Positions 10,467 to 22,469 of a DNA stretch of 64,000 nucleotides are shown here, piece by piece. Below the pieces are notes generated by a model that worked only from the letters and a program-made list of their open reading frames with translations, was not told the DNA's origin and did no database searches. The stretch's first letter is position 1. Each line of letters starts with the position of its first letter. The position numbers and the translations under genes were made by a program. Origin of the DNA: Pratylenchus scribneri (Eukaryota > Nematoda > Chromadorea > Rhabditida > Pratylenchidae). The stretch spans positions 2,728,001-2,792,000 of the forward strand of contig JAQSEB010000004.1 of NCBI GenBank assembly GCA_030063045.1. Reading direction: 5' to 3'.

Positions 10467-13400
10467 TCAAAATGGTGTGCCAATCCCGTGTTCAGGCAGA
10501 ACATATGGGGAGAATGTTTTTGGGGCAACAACGGAGGAAACATTGTGGGCATAGCTGGCAAGCAATCGGGGGAATTGTTTGGTGTAGGCCCGACGATATT
10601 CATGGCTGAAATTTGTGGGTACATATATTTTAGCAAAAGGATAATTATTTAAAATTGAAGCCCACATAATTCATAATTGTATCGAGTAAAAAAGTATTGA
10701 AAGTTGAAACATTAAAAAAACTAGTATTCCTCATACTTTCCATAGTAGTTCTATTTTTTTCAGAAAAGTTAGATTAAAACTTTCCGGAAAAAAGGTGGAT
10801 TTGTTTAAAACTTTCCGGAACAACCGGAACAAAAAATAAAACTTTCCGGAAAACAGGCGGATTTATTTAAAACTTTCCGGAACAACCGGAACAAAAAATA
10901 AAACTTTCCGGAAAACAGGCGGATTTATTTAAAACTTTCCGGAACAACCGGAACAAAAAATAAAACTTTCCGGAAAACAGGCGGATTTATTTAAAACATT
11001 CCGGAACAACCAGAACAAAAAATAAAACTTTCCGGAAAACAGGCGGATTTATTTAAAAAATTCCGGAACAACCTGAACAAAAATAAAACTTTTTCCGGCA
11101 GGCGGATTTATTTTCCAACTTTCCGGAACAACCGGAACAAAAAATAAAACTTTCCGGAAAACAGGCGGATTTATTTTACAACTTTACGGAAAACAGGCGG
11201 AGTTAATTCTTTTCCAAAATCTGAATTAAAACTTGGTTTATTCATTTTTCCCTAATGATTTTATATATTCAACATTCAACTATTTTTCTTTTAAAAATAT
11301 TTTTCAATTTTATTTCTACCTGAACATGAAAAGCAATGGAGCATTGGAGGCGATAGCCATATATGGAAGGAATGAACAAATAAATGTGGCATAGGAAATG
11401 GCCTCCGGTGATAGGCCAAATTGAGGGAGCAAAAGGCGAACAATGCTGTTGACCACCCAGCCAATTATCACCAACAGTGTGATGGCCGTCAGTGAACGAA
11501 TGATGCGACGTGTGAATTCGGAGGGTGCTGAAAGTCCTGTGAGAAATATGACCGTTGAATTTAAAAATTAAAGGAATATTTTGTGAATGGTATGAAATAA
11601 GGAAGATGACCTTAATTTTGTGGAATTTTTCGATATTTGTGTCATTCTTTTGGCCATATTTCAAAAAGAAAGTTACCAATTTAGGAAGGCGGTATGCCAT
11701 TTGAAAGTCCTAAAAATCCTCTAAAAAGTGGCTTTCTAATTTTTTGAAAATTTAAAATAATTTGTAAAATAAGCGGCTTTTCGGATTTTTTACATTTAAA
11801 GACATCCAAATAATTTTAAAGCATTATTTTATTAAATTTAAAATAGCCATTTTAGAGGACTATCTGTGCTTTTTTTAATGTTATATTGCCTTCCGGAATT
11901 GGATAATGCCTCGTAATCAAACAAAGGTCAGTACGAGAATGGTATTTTGACTTAAGAAATTTCCCATATATACAATTTTATTATATTTTTTTTTGTTAAA
12001 AAATGGCCAAATATACTGAATATGGGAATTTTCGTGCTCTACATTCAAAATCTTTAAAAAAAAAATATGTTCGAAATTTTGGGCCATATAAAAGACCATC
12101 AAAAATATTCAACACAAAAAAACGCACCCAATCGATGTTTTCGGAGGGTGAACGCAGCCCACAGGAAGCCATATTCCGCCAACAATGTCAAATTCACGGC
12201 CACATTGATGCGATACATGGAACGGCCAATTTCACCTTGAAGCACTTCCCCGGGTGAGGAACAAATCACCGGCAATTGTGGCATTTCCAATTGTATTAGG
12301 AACATTTGCCAAACACAGAAGAGGGAATAGCCGAGGCAAAGTGCCAATGACCCGACCAAATAGGCGAACGGGCATTCCTGGAGGCTCCTTAAATGGTTGT
12401 GAAAATTTGTGAAAATTAAAGGAGGCATTTTAGTGTATAGGAAAAATTGATTGATCAACAAAAAAATTATATAGTGGTTGAAATAAATCAATAAAAATAT
12501 AAGAGATAATATGAATTTGGCCAAAAAAAACACTGAATTTGGCAAAATCTTTCGTCTCGAAAAATATTATATTTTTGAGGCCAAATAACTTGGCCCTAAC
12601 TAGGGGTTTAGGGCTAGGGTTAGGTTCAGGGCAGGCATGGGATTAGGGGCTAAGGGCTAGGGGTTAGGGAATCTTGAAGAAGTCTGATTTGGCCAAGTTA
12701 TGGCCTCAAAAATATAATATTTTTCGAAACGAAAGATTGTTGCCAAATTCAGTGTTTTTGTTGCCAAATTAAATGACTTCCTAAAATATATTGGCATTTA
12801 TAAATTTTTTTTATCAAAAAAATGTTTGCCAAATTATTGAAGGGTAGTAAACTTAATGTGAATATTTTTTGGCTAATTTTAGGTAAATCCAATCTCAACG
12901 AAGGGAACAGGAATAATAATCAAATATGTAGGAAATTAAATTATGCTTTACGCATCAATTTTTTTTATTGGCTTATTTTTAAATCACATACCCTATAAAT
13001 ATAATCCTATATTATTATTGGCTTGAAATTTACTATTTTGAGAAATATTTCTAATACTATTAATTACAAGGAGATTTACTCTTGATATTGAGTGATAGGG
13101 ATTGTATCTATAATGAATGGATGTAGGGTAATTAAATCCCGAACTTCTAAGATTCTTTGCATTCAAATTTAATATTCTTTGCCACATCACTCCAAAACTG
13201 ACCAAAATGGGGATAATGAAACGCTGAACACCCGGTCCAGCCCAATGGCCAGCATTGTGGCCAAAGTTAAATGGCCAAAAATGGCTGGAATTGCTTGTAG
13301 TTGGAAGCAGGTTCGAAGTGGCACAAAATGGATGCCACTAATGGCAATGTAAAGGCCAATGCTCAAAAAGGGCTCGAACAGGGCAGAGCATAGTGCATTG

Positions 13401-14257
13401 GCGGCAATCAAAAAATTGCAGGTACCATGCAGGGTACTGTATTCGGGGGGAAAATTATGAGACGCATTTTGAGGGGATTTAATATTTTTTTTTGATTTAC
13501 ATTGAATAAATTAATTTTTGATACTATCTGACTAAACGGATTTACACCGTTTTATTAACAGGCAAAAATAGTAGGAAATTATTAAGTGAATTTTAACCAT
13601 AAATTTGGCAAATTTTTATATTGCTTTATTTTCCGGAAAGTTTTAACCGGAAAGAATAAATCCGCCTGTTTTCCGGAAAGTTTTAACCGGAAAGAATAAA
13701 TCCACCTGTTTTCCGGAAAATTTTAACCGGAAAGAATAAATCCGCCTGTTTCCGGAAAGTTTTAACCGGAAAGAATAAATCCGCCTAGTTTCCGGAAAAT
13801 TTTAACCGGAAAGAATAAATCCGCCTAGTTTCCGGAAAGTTTTAACCGGAAAGAATAAATCCGCCTAGTTTCCGGAAAATTTTAACCGGAAAGATTAATT
13901 CCGCCTAGTTTCCGGAAAGTTTTAATCGGAAAGATTAAATCCGCCTGTTTTCAGGAAAGTTTTAATCTCAAGAAAGAGCTTAATGTATTCAAAATTCAAA
14001 TATTGAAATATTTTTGTGCACTAAAAAATAAAATTCCCACCGGCTTCGAATAGTCACAAAAACGAGGGAAATGTTCAATACACATCCGATCATGGAAATT
14101 GCCCAACGTAAAGCAATCAATGCCACAAATGGTCCTGGCAATCCAGTGTCCTTGAAATTCTGGTAAAACTGTACGAAAATTGAAAGGAAAAATATTTATA
14201 TTTTGTGTGCGGTTACGAAAATTCTACCAAATTTGTGGTCGTTTGATTGTAGCTCAT
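10467..14257 (-). CDS. srsx-class seven-transmembrane chemoreceptor (GPCR)
   Basis: Proposed exons, first to last: 14257-14228, 14168-14041, 13436-13199, 12387-12128, 11527-11320 and 10605-10467. Exon 1 encodes MSYNQTTTNL, a short N-terminus with an N-glycosylation sequon, and joins in phase to FYQNFKD. Exon 2 carries the first membrane helix (MIGCVLNISLVFVTI). Exon 3 holds LHGTCNFLIAAN and AIGLDRVFSV, the hallmarks of the nematode srsx family at TM2 and after TM3. Exon 4 supplies TM4-TM5, exon 5 RRIIRSLTAITLLVIIGW (TM6) and TM7, and exon 6 the tail SHEYRRAYTKQF. The exon 3 to 4 junction is out of phase (0 against 2), so either a mini-exon in 12388-13198 is missing from the model or one boundary is wrong. 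The product should be a plasma-membrane sensory receptor; its ligand is unknown. Two satellite arrays sit in its introns. Confidence 0.8.
10765..11215 (+). repeat. 40-bp satellite, array A (longer variant unit)
   Basis: Repeats of AAACTTTCCGGAAAACAGGC followed by GGATTTATTT and an extra CCGGAACAACCGGAACAAAA segment give a unit of about 63 bp. It lies in the last intron of the srsx-class gene, in the same orientation as array C. Confidence 0.9.
11640..11915. mobile_element. Family 1 palindromic element inside an srsx intron
   Basis: The left arm starts TTTTGGCCATATTTCAAAAA at about 11649 and the right arm ends near 11910. The middle retains AATTTGTAAAATAAGCGGC. It lies between the two exons at 11320-11527 and 12128-12387 of the receptor gene. 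Confidence 0.65.
12525..12765. mobile_element. Palindromic element, family 2
   Basis: Two arms of about 70 bp face each other. ACACTGAATTTGGCAAAATC at about 12530 runs inward to TTTGAGGCCAAATAACTTGG. TGGCCAAGTTATGGCCTC at about 12692 runs outward to CCAAATTCAGTGTTTT near 12760. The loop is rich in TAGGGTTAGG-like words. Related copies lie near 37850-37990, 42560-43040, 45150-45260 and 61890-62090. No coding frame is seen. Confidence 0.7.
13630..13970 (-). repeat. 40-bp satellite, array B (inverted)
   Basis: About eight units read as TTTTAACCGGAAAGAATAAA then TCCGCCTGTTTTCCGGAAAG, the reverse complement of array C. It occupies the intron between exons 2 and 3 of the srsx-class gene, in the orientation opposite to array A. 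Confidence 0.93.
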
Positions 14258-15340
14258 TTTTGTTGTGTCCAAATTTGTCCACAAAAAAAAATATTTTAAT
14301 TTCGGTTCGAAATTTGTGTTCAAAATTAATTGCTGAAAATGTTGCAAAAATAAATATGTTAATTATAGTCAGATTTGAGTATTCATTTTGTTTCGAAAAT
14401 ATTAGTCTCAATCTAGGGTTGCCTTCAGCCGAAGGCCTAAAAGTAAGCCCTCCCAATGGCCCAATGAATGTGATAGGGATAAGAGGAATTATTGTTTATT
14501 CATTGTGTGGAATGGTAGAAAGAAGCATTTTAGGAGGGGAAAAGGAGGGTTGAAAAATGCAGATTAAATTAAGGCAATATTTTGATTGATAAGATGATGG
14601 GGCAATTAGGCGAAAAGTGGGGGTACAGTAGGACAAATAGGAAAGGTCTTACCCTTATTAGATATTATTGCCATTGAGAAAAAACTTCCAAAAACTTTGT
14701 ACTGAGAAATTTAGAAAAAATTAAATAATAAGACTTTAAATACATAAAAATGTGTAATAAATTCGCAAAAGAATTGTTCATTTAAATATGGAGGGGAAGG
14801 CCAAAAATGTCGCATTTTTGGCTCCTTTCATAAACAATTTTCCGTGACCGAAATTTTTTTTTCTTCCACACTCAAATTGAACTAATTTTAAGATCAATCG
14901 ACACCGTAAATTTATGGCCACGGTAATTTTGTGGCAAATAATTTAATTTTGGGAAATAAAATTGAAGGAAAATGAGGAAATGGCATATAATGGAATAAAG
15001 AAAGTTTGGTGGTGACAATGCCAAAAATTGAATAAAACACCATTTTTCCATTTTTAATAAAATTTGAGCTTATTATTAAATAAAATTTGTGCTATTTCCA
15101 ATGTGCCTTCCTTCCCTTTGCACTGGGACCCAAACCAGAATTAATTTGTTTATATTTATTTGAATAAATAAAATTAGTAAAAATTGAAGGCGGCGTGAGA
15201 AAAATTGAATGGTTTTATTGAAATAATAGGGCGATATTTCAATAACTGTGGCCTATTATTTTGTCACTATTTTGTCTATTATAGTTCGATGAGTCATATA
15301 GGGGTGCCATAGTACCTGTAGCCTGTACTAGAGAAACCTG
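14258..15340. other. Upstream region of the srsx-class gene, no other gene seen
   Basis: AT-rich DNA that would contain the promoter of the minus-strand receptor gene. No conserved element or convincing coding frame is visible. Confidence 0.45.
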
Positions 15341-17890
15341 TGGGCTAGCTCAATAAAGTAGTAACCAATTTAGGAAGATGATATGCCATTTTAGAGCCGT
15401 AAATGTCCTCTAAAAAATAGGCTTTAAGCCTACCAAAATTGGCTAACGCCTTATAAAGATACGAGCCAAAAAGCTAGAATTAATAAGCGAATCAGGATAT
15501 TTCCATATCTGAGCTGTCCTTTTTGATATAACTAAACAAGGAGACATCCATTTCAGAAAGGCAATATGTCAATCGAAAGCCCTAAATGTCCTCTAAAAAG
15601 TGGCATTTATAAAATAAGCGGTTTCCTCCAAAAAATTTGGCCTTTATTACACTCAAAGATATATGTTTTTTTATGATGTAGGTATTTTATTTTAATGTTG
15701 GATTTCATAAAATTTAGAAATAGTCAAATTGTAGAGGGCACTTTGGGCTTTAAAAAGACATATCGCTTTCCAAAATTGATTATAATTATAGCCTCGCTGA
15801 GTTAAGGTCCAAAAAAAAATTACTGCAGCTACTCAAATTGTGATGATAAATTACAATTGTTTTGGTCCAAAAATTATTGCAGCTACTCAAATTGTGATGA
15901 TAAATTTCAATTGTTTTCTTTCCTTTTTCCATCAAAAAAAAATATTGCTTGAGGGAAAATTCATGCACCCTTAATTTTCAACAAAGGAAGTACCCAGTAC
16001 CGTATTCTCTTTTCCTCTCATTTAGAGCCTGCTGGAGAAAGGGAAAATTTTTTGTTCCCTTTATTGTTTAAAATGAAAGGAACAATTGAGAATTAAATTA
16101 CCGCCACAATTGAGTACCATCACCAGTAGTTTTTGTCCCATATCTCACATCACTGAAAGATTAACCAATTTGGGAAAGCTAAATATTTTCTTTAAAGGTT
16201 TGAGTTTCCTCTACGATTTGGCCTTATTAAATTTTATAAAATTCAGCTTTAAAGAAGTTACACATCTTTGAGTCTAATAGCCCTGAATTTTTTGGATGTA
16301 AAGTATTTTTATTTTATAAATTATCTTAAATTATAAAAAAATTACTTTTAGTCACTTTTTAAAGGACATTTAGATTTTTAGATTGTCTTTCAAATGGAAT
16401 ATCGCCTCCCTGCTGAATTGGTTGCTTCCTTGTTGAGCTATGGCCAAAAGAACGGTGGATGAGACATTAAAAAACGAGGCAAATTACTTTTTACTTTGAT
16501 AATGAGACAATGCATTTAAATACCAAAATTTTCAGCTGTGCCATTTTACAAGTCTCAAAAGGACAATTTTGTGAATGTGAAAAACAAAGGGGACAAATAT
16601 TTTTATTTGAATGAAAATGTCAAAGGCGAATAGGGAAGGAAAATTTTGTCGAAGCCAAACTCATCAAAATTTGCCGCAAAACCCGATTTTGAAGTTTTTG
16701 CGTAGGAATTTTCAGCTGCGCTGGCGAGTGGCGACCACCTGACTTATTAGCTCCTCCCATTCTTCTCTGTTCATTTGTGAATTTGAGCGGTAATTTTTAA
16801 TTAGTGTGTAGGCACATTTTTTTGGCTGTTTGATGGGGAAAAGAAGTGGAAAAAGCCAATTAAAAAATGAAAATTTGATGGTGGACAAAATTTGTGGCAT
16901 TTCATTTTTGTCTATTTGACCAAAACAAAATTTTGAGATGTTTGATATAGGCAAACTTTTGGCATTTGGGTTTATTTTGATCAAAACAAAATTTGCCAAA
17001 GAAAATAGCATTCACTTTTCAGCGATGAGGTAATCTTTAAAATTTAAAAGAACTGTGATTAATTTTAGAAGAGATAAATATGGATAAAAAATTAATTTTT
17101 GGGCTAATGAAATGTGAAAAAAAATTAAATGGCAAATCGAAAATGATTAAAAACCCTCATTCAAGGGCCTTTTAGCCATAGCTCAACAAGGAAGCAACCA
17201 ATTCAGGAAGGCGATGTGCCATTTGAAAGTCCTAAATTCCCTCTAAAAAGTGGCTTTTCTAATTTTCTAAAATTTAAAACAATTTGAAAAAATTAGTGAC
17301 TTTTACCAATAAATTATGGTTAATAACACTTACAAAGACATTCCAAGTTTTTTGAAAGTTGGAATTTTAAAAAGGCCAATCAATTATTTTGGAAACTCAG
17401 ACCTTTAAATAAATGATATATGGCCTTCCTAATTTGGCAGATGGGACAAAAAATGAAGCAGAAAGTAGAAATTCAATCGGCGGTTTTCAACAGAGCTCCC
17501 TCTTATTTGAATGGAGTATGAAATGAACACCCTTCTTCCACGTAAATGAGAAGAAAGGAGTATGAGAATACGGTAATGATACAGTATTTTCTTTGTTGAA
17601 AATTGAGGGAACAAGAATTTTTCCTTCTAGCAATATTTTTCATGGAAAAGAAAAACACAATTTTGGCAGGCGAAATGCCATTTCAAAGCTCTAAATGTTC
17701 TCTAAAAATGCATTTAATGAAAAATTGCTAAAATATTGAAAAATAAGCAGCTCTTCCTCCAAAAATTCGGGTTTATTACACTCAAAGACATGTAACTTTT
17801 CTTAAAGCCTGGATTTTGGAAAATTTAAATGACCAATTTGTAGAGGACTGTGGCTCATTGAGATATGGACAAAATATGGCCCAGTTATTG
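15340..17890. mobile_element. Cluster of family 1 palindromic elements
   Basis: Arms are recognisable near 15345-15430, 15530-15610, 15730-15800, 16385-16450, 17165-17250, 17385-17430, 17665-17710 and 17840-17880. A second recurring block around 17560 has GAATACGGTAATGATACAGT; it matches 59262 and, reversed, about 15998. The minus-strand frame at 16712-17011 shows no family signature, and I do not call it a gene. Confidence 0.55.
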
Positions 17891-18404
17891 GATTCGGCGT
17901 CATTAAATGGTCTAACACCCGACAAATATGTTTTTGCCACCTTCTTTACTATTTTTATATGGTCATAGAGCTATAATTCTCGGTTATACTTTTCTTACTT
18001 TATCCATATTTGCCCACTACTAATGAGCTAAATATAAAAATGTAAAAAGAATTGTATATATAAAAATGTAAAAAGAATTGGAATGACAAAAAATGGACGA
18101 CGTAAATTGTTGGCAATCCAAATAATGATGGGATCTAAAAAAATGTCCATTTTTCATTCCTCCAATCTATTTGTATGAATTTGGAATTTCAAAACATGCT
18201 ATTATTGGTAAGGAGGAGAGGATTAATTAATTATTGCCCATGAAAATGAAAATAGAAATGGCAACGTCAATAATACCATGATATTTAATGTATAAAATAG
18301 AATGATTTGCGAAAATTATAATTAATTAATTAGCAGGAACTTAATTGGAATTTACACAATTTATTTTTAAACAATTAATTTAACTTTCAAAAAAAGCAGA
18401 ATTA

Positions 18405-19030
18405 ATTCTTCCGGTTATAACTTTCCGGAAAACAGGCGGAATTAATTCTTTCCGGTTAAAACTTTCCGGAAACTAGGCGGAATTAATTCTTTCCGGTTAA
18501 AACTTTCCGGAAAACAGGCGGAATTAATTCTTTCCGGTTAAAACTTTCCGGAAAACAGGCGGATTTATTCTTTCCGGTTAAAACTTAAAACTTTCCGGAA
18601 AACAGGTGGATTTATTCTTTCCGGTTAAAACTTTCCGGAAAACAGGCGGATTTATTCTTTCCGGTTAAAACTTTCCGGAAAACAGGCGGATTTATTCTTT
18701 CCGGTTAAAACTTTCCGGAAAACAGGCGGATTTATTCTTTCCGGTTAAAACTTTCCGGAAAACAGGCGGATTTATTCTTTCCGGTTAAAACTTTCCGGAA
18801 AACAGGCGGATTTATTCTTTCCGGTTAAAACTTTCCGGAAAACAGGCGGATTTATTCTTTCCGGTTAAAACTTTCCGGAAAACAGGCGGATTTATTCTTT
18901 CCGGTTAAAACTTTCCGGAAAACAGGCGGATTTATTCTTTCCGGTTAAAACTTTCCGGAAAACAGGCGGATTTTATTCTTTCCGGTTAAAACTTTCCGGA
19001 AAACAGGCGGATTTAATTCTTTCCGGCACA
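18405..19030 (+). repeat. 40-bp satellite, array C (largest)
   Basis: About 15 near-identical units with an exact 40-bp period in the centre. Each unit reads TTTCCGGTTAAAACTTTCCG then GAAAACAGGCGGATTTATTC. Every unit contains the self-complementary decamer TTTCCGGAAA. Divergence is highest at the array edges, where GGAATTAATTC replaces GGATTTATTC, as expected for arrays homogenised from the centre. Confidence 0.96.
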
Positions 19031-19526
19031 TAATAATCTTCTTTTTAAATTCCTTGTTAGCCTCATTTTTTAATTTAAACTAATTTTTTTGGTAAATTTG
19101 TTTAAAATGTGCGAATTATACCAAAAAACTTTATTCCTTTTAAGAAAAAAGACAGGACAATTTTAATAAGGCCAATTTTCCCAATTTAAAAAGTTTTTTC
19201 CATTCCTTTAAAAAACAGAACAATTATTAAAAAATAACAATTCATTAAAAATAAAATGGTAAATCTCCTTATTTCCATCGTTCCAATTTCCATTTGATTT
19301 TTGAAGAAAATGATGAGAGTAAAATGTTGTGGCTAGGAAGCAAATCAATGGGCACTAAATTTTAAATAGTAATATTAATATGATAACATTAAAAAATATT
19401 TTATTTTTGGTGAAAAAAAAAACACTGAATATTGTTGAAAAATTTAATTGTGCCATGTCATTTCTCTATTTTTTACGTTTTTAGGATAACTTTTTAACAA
19501 TTTAAATGAAACAAACGTTATATCCT
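19031..19526. other. AT-rich spacer, no gene seen
   Basis: A/T-rich spacer between satellite array C and the terminal exon at 19527. An AATAAA on the minus strand at 19400-19405 could serve that exon. Nothing else is visible. Confidence 0.4.
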
Positions 19527-20981
19527 TCATGCCGGATCCATCGGAAAATGGCCACTAGAAGATAAAGATGGCACGGCCAGCAGACGGGCTTCAATGGCAG
19601 CAATACGATTTGAAGTCTAATAAAGGAAATAAAAATTATTTAAATTATATAAAGAATTATGAATTTGAATTTGGGATTTAATTTGTTTAAATCGAGATAT
19701 ATTCTAAAAATTGGCCAATTGGGGAAATGATCAAATTTGGAGAGGGGAATAAAGGCAAAAGGCAAAGCATAAAAATTTAATATCTATTATTAATTATTAC
19801 TCCATTGACGCTTGACGGTGCAAAATGCCTCCTTTTTCGGACCAGCAAATTTTAGAATTGACCAAAAAGTATATTAACAATTGGATGGACATTGGAGATA
19901 ATAGTAATAAAATAAATCTGAAGAAAAACATGATGATGCCAACCAAAATTCAACAAAATCAATTGTTTTCAAAAATAATCAGCGTAAATGGATGAAACAA
20001 TTGAATATTGAAAAAAAAGTCAAATTTGAGGAAGTAAAATTCATAATTGTAGTACTAATTATGAGAAGAATGGCCAATATTGTAATAAAAGTGAACTTAT
20101 GGCTATTTTTGCGAGTCATAAAATTTGAGTTGAAGATTTGGAAGTCATAATTCAAAAATTATAAATAAAATAGAAAATGGAATGAATTCTTTGAAATTTT
20201 TGGGGAAGTCGGGAAGTGTCAAAATGAAAACTATAATGGGAAATCTTTGCTCTCCTCATTGGATTTGCTTTGTTGCTTTCGATTCTTCCATTCCATTCAA
20301 GTATTCCATAATTAGTGGTAAGGGAATATTTTGGCACATAAATTCAAGAAAAACATGGAAAAATCACTTAATATTAAAACAAACTGAATTGCAATGGAAA
20401 TGGGAAGAAAAAGATGGTTGTTTTGTTGGCTTCAAATGTCAAAAAAAACAACTGTTACAAAGAAAAAAAACAAATATAATTGAAACAGTGAAATCTGATG
20501 GATATTTATTGTTTTAACCGTATTAAAATTAAAGTGAAATATACAGAATAAAAAGTCGAAAATTGATCACAATGGAAAATGACAAAATAAGAGATCATAT
20601 GGTTTTAAATCTTTAATTCGTCTGTGTCACCTTTCCTTCAAGTCGAGCAATTGCCATTTTCATTGCCTCCATAGATTCACGGGTCTTTGTTCCGCTCTCC
20701 AAATTGGCAAAACGTTTCTCCAACTTGGTAAAACGCATTCTCTGGCCAGCAACGCTCTCCAACTTGACAACACGCTTGTCGATTGCACCAATTTGTGTCG
20801 TCAGGCCAGCAATAGAATTGTTGTTTGCAACCGTTCGTGTCGTCAGGTCAGCAATAGAATTGTGGATTGCAACCGTTTGTGTCGTCAGGCCAGTAACAGA
20901 ATCGTTGATTGCACCCGTTTGTGTCGTTTTGAAGGCAAAAATTCCGGCACCAATGGTAACAACGACGGTAATGGTAGGGTG
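19527..20981 (-). CDS. 3' exons of a coiled-coil protein with 14-residue repeats (partial)
   Basis: The large exon, 20981 down to 20631, is open throughout. It begins TITVVVTIGAGIFAF, a hydrophobic stretch long enough for one membrane span. Four copies of a 14-residue repeat follow, of the type TVAIHNSIADLTTR, TVANNNSIAGLTTQ. A charged heptad coil with KLEKRFANLE ends the exon. If exon 20981 reads through, it stops at 20613 after LEGKVTQTN. If the GTGACA donor is used, exon 19616-19527 joins in phase 0, adding TSNRIAAIEARL and ending GHFPMDPA. That extension continues the coil, so I favour it. The family is not recognised. The 5' part is missing; it may be the signal-peptide exons at 22779-23183. 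Confidence 0.6.
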
Positions 20982-20989
20982 CTATGTCA

Positions 20990-21135
20990 ATCTGCCTATC
21001 CTGCTATTTGCTTTCGTTTTGCCTATTTTCGTTTCGCCTATTTTCGTTTTGCCTATCCCCCTATTTTATTTCATTTTGTCTATCCTGCTATTTTCCGTCT
21101 TTTTGCCTATAATTTTTGCCTATTTGTTTTTTTAT
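20990..21135 (-). repeat. Inverted-repeat arm with AGGCAAAACGAAAATAGGC units
   Basis: The minus strand carries short degenerate repeats of AAAATAGGCAAAACGAAAAT. The segment TATCCTGCTATTTTCCGTC is matched exactly in reverse complement near 22520-22545. It is the left arm of an inverted pair whose right arm is at 22470-22670, and it abuts the 20981 exon. Confidence 0.8.
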
Positions 21136-21324
21136 TAATTCCAACATTGTACTAAGCAATTTAGTGCCAAATTTAGTCTACCCTGGGGTTTTCGACCATG
21201 CCGGATCCGATTCTGGCATCGGCTTTTCGAAATGTTTTAATCTGAGCAAGTTATTGGCAGATAAGTGAATGAAGGGAAAATTAGGCTAAACAAGGGCGTA
21301 GGGGATTTTATAAGCAAAAATTAG

Positions 21325-21635
21325 CCGTGCCATCGATGTAAAAATTGTGCCATCAATGTATTTAGCCATGCCATCGATGTAAAAATTGTGCAATTGTGCC
21401 ATCAATGTAATTAGCCGTGCCATCGATGTAAAAATTGTGCCATCAATGTAATTAGCCGTGCCATCGATGTAAAAATTGTGCCATCAATGTATTTAGCCAT
21501 GCCATCGATGTAAAAATTGTGCAATTGTGCCATCAATGTAATTAGCCGTGCCATCGATGTAAAAATTGTGCCATCAATGTAATTAGCCGTGCCATCGATG
21601 TAAAAATTGTGCCATCAATGTAATTAGCCGTGCCA
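21325..21635 (+). repeat. 41-bp minisatellite
   Basis: The unit combines GCCATCGATGTAAAAATTGT and GCCATCAATGTAATTAGCCG, with a period of 41 bp. About seven copies include a higher-order pattern in which a GTGCAATTGTGCC variant recurs. It lies between the coiled-coil exons. Confidence 0.93.
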
Positions 21636-21800
21636 AGCCGAAAAAAGCTATGCATTCGACGATGAAGCTGTGCCATAAGGGCGATAGAATTGTTCTATTG
21701 GGGAAGGAAATGCCATTGGAAAAAGGAGGAAAGGGGAGTGCCAATTGAAAAAAATAAGTACCAATGGATTGTAACAAATTTGATTATAGCTAACATCCTT

Positions 21801-21990
21801 GAGGGGAAGGCGGGATTCTGGAGGGGAAGGCGGGATTCCGGAGGGGAAGGCGGGATTCTGGAGGGGAAGGCTGGATTCTGGAGGGGAAGGCGGGATTCCG
21901 GAGGGGAAGGCAGGATTCTGGAGGGGAAGGTTGGATTCTGGAGGGGAAGGCAGGATTCTGGAGGGGAAGGCTGGATTCTGGAGGGGAAGG
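21801..21990 (+). repeat. 20-bp G-rich minisatellite
   Basis: About 9.5 copies of GAGGGGAAGGCGGGATTCTG with a period of exactly 20 bp. Because 20 is not a multiple of 3, it is open in several frames on both strands and gives artefactual G/E-rich or P/S-rich translations. I treat it as non-coding. Confidence 0.93.
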
Positions 21991-22007
21991 CATGAATTAA
22001 TGGATCA

Positions 22008-22096
22008 TTAAATCAAGGCCACATCCTCCTGATGTTCCCCTCCACCCTCAGAACCATCCTCGGCATCCCCGATGTTCGCCTCCAGCTCCAGGATTT
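22008..22096 (-). CDS. Possible acidic terminal exon
   Basis: After a possible GATGAG acceptor the minus strand reads a frame containing LELEANIGDAEDGSEGGG and ends DVALI then TAA at 22008-22010. The composition (acidic, E/D/G-rich) looks protein-like and would suit the tail of the coiled-coil gene. However, the phase does not fit the obvious upstream donor, because joining it to exon 23093 would create a stop. Treat it as a weak candidate. Confidence 0.2.
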
Positions 22097-22469
22097 CTCA
22101 TCAGCATTAGTGTTGCTCGCCTTCATGTCAGGGATCGTCGCCATAATCTATATAATCAAAAGGCATTCAAAATTCATCAATGGCACCTCCTTCTTTCAAT
22201 GGCACCCCCTCTTCTCAAATGGCATTCCATTTCCTTCTTTACATTCCAAATTCATCAATTTCATTCTCTTTTCCCTTAAATGACACTCCCTTTCCACCAA
22301 ATGCATTCACCTTCTACTTCGGCATTAATGAGCCATTTTCCATGAAAATTTGCTGCCAATCAAATTGCAATATTGTCAGAATTGAATTCAGCATGTTCGA
22401 ATACCTATTTGTCCAAGAAATGCCAGCAAAATTTTGCCCGGAATGCCGAAACAAATGGAAATAAGCCAA

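Noticed and set aside
12595..12675. Telomere-like TAGGGTTAGG words
   Set aside because: Irregular units, not the nematode TTAGGC repeat; they form the loop of a family 2 palindrome.
16712..17011. Minus-strand frame ending REEWEELISQVVATRQRS
   Set aside because: Only the last 25 residues look protein-like. No acceptor, upstream exon or family similarity was found.
21690..21995. Long open frames on both strands rich in G/E/R or P/S
   Set aside because: They are the 20-bp minisatellite translated; the period is not a multiple of three and every frame stays open.
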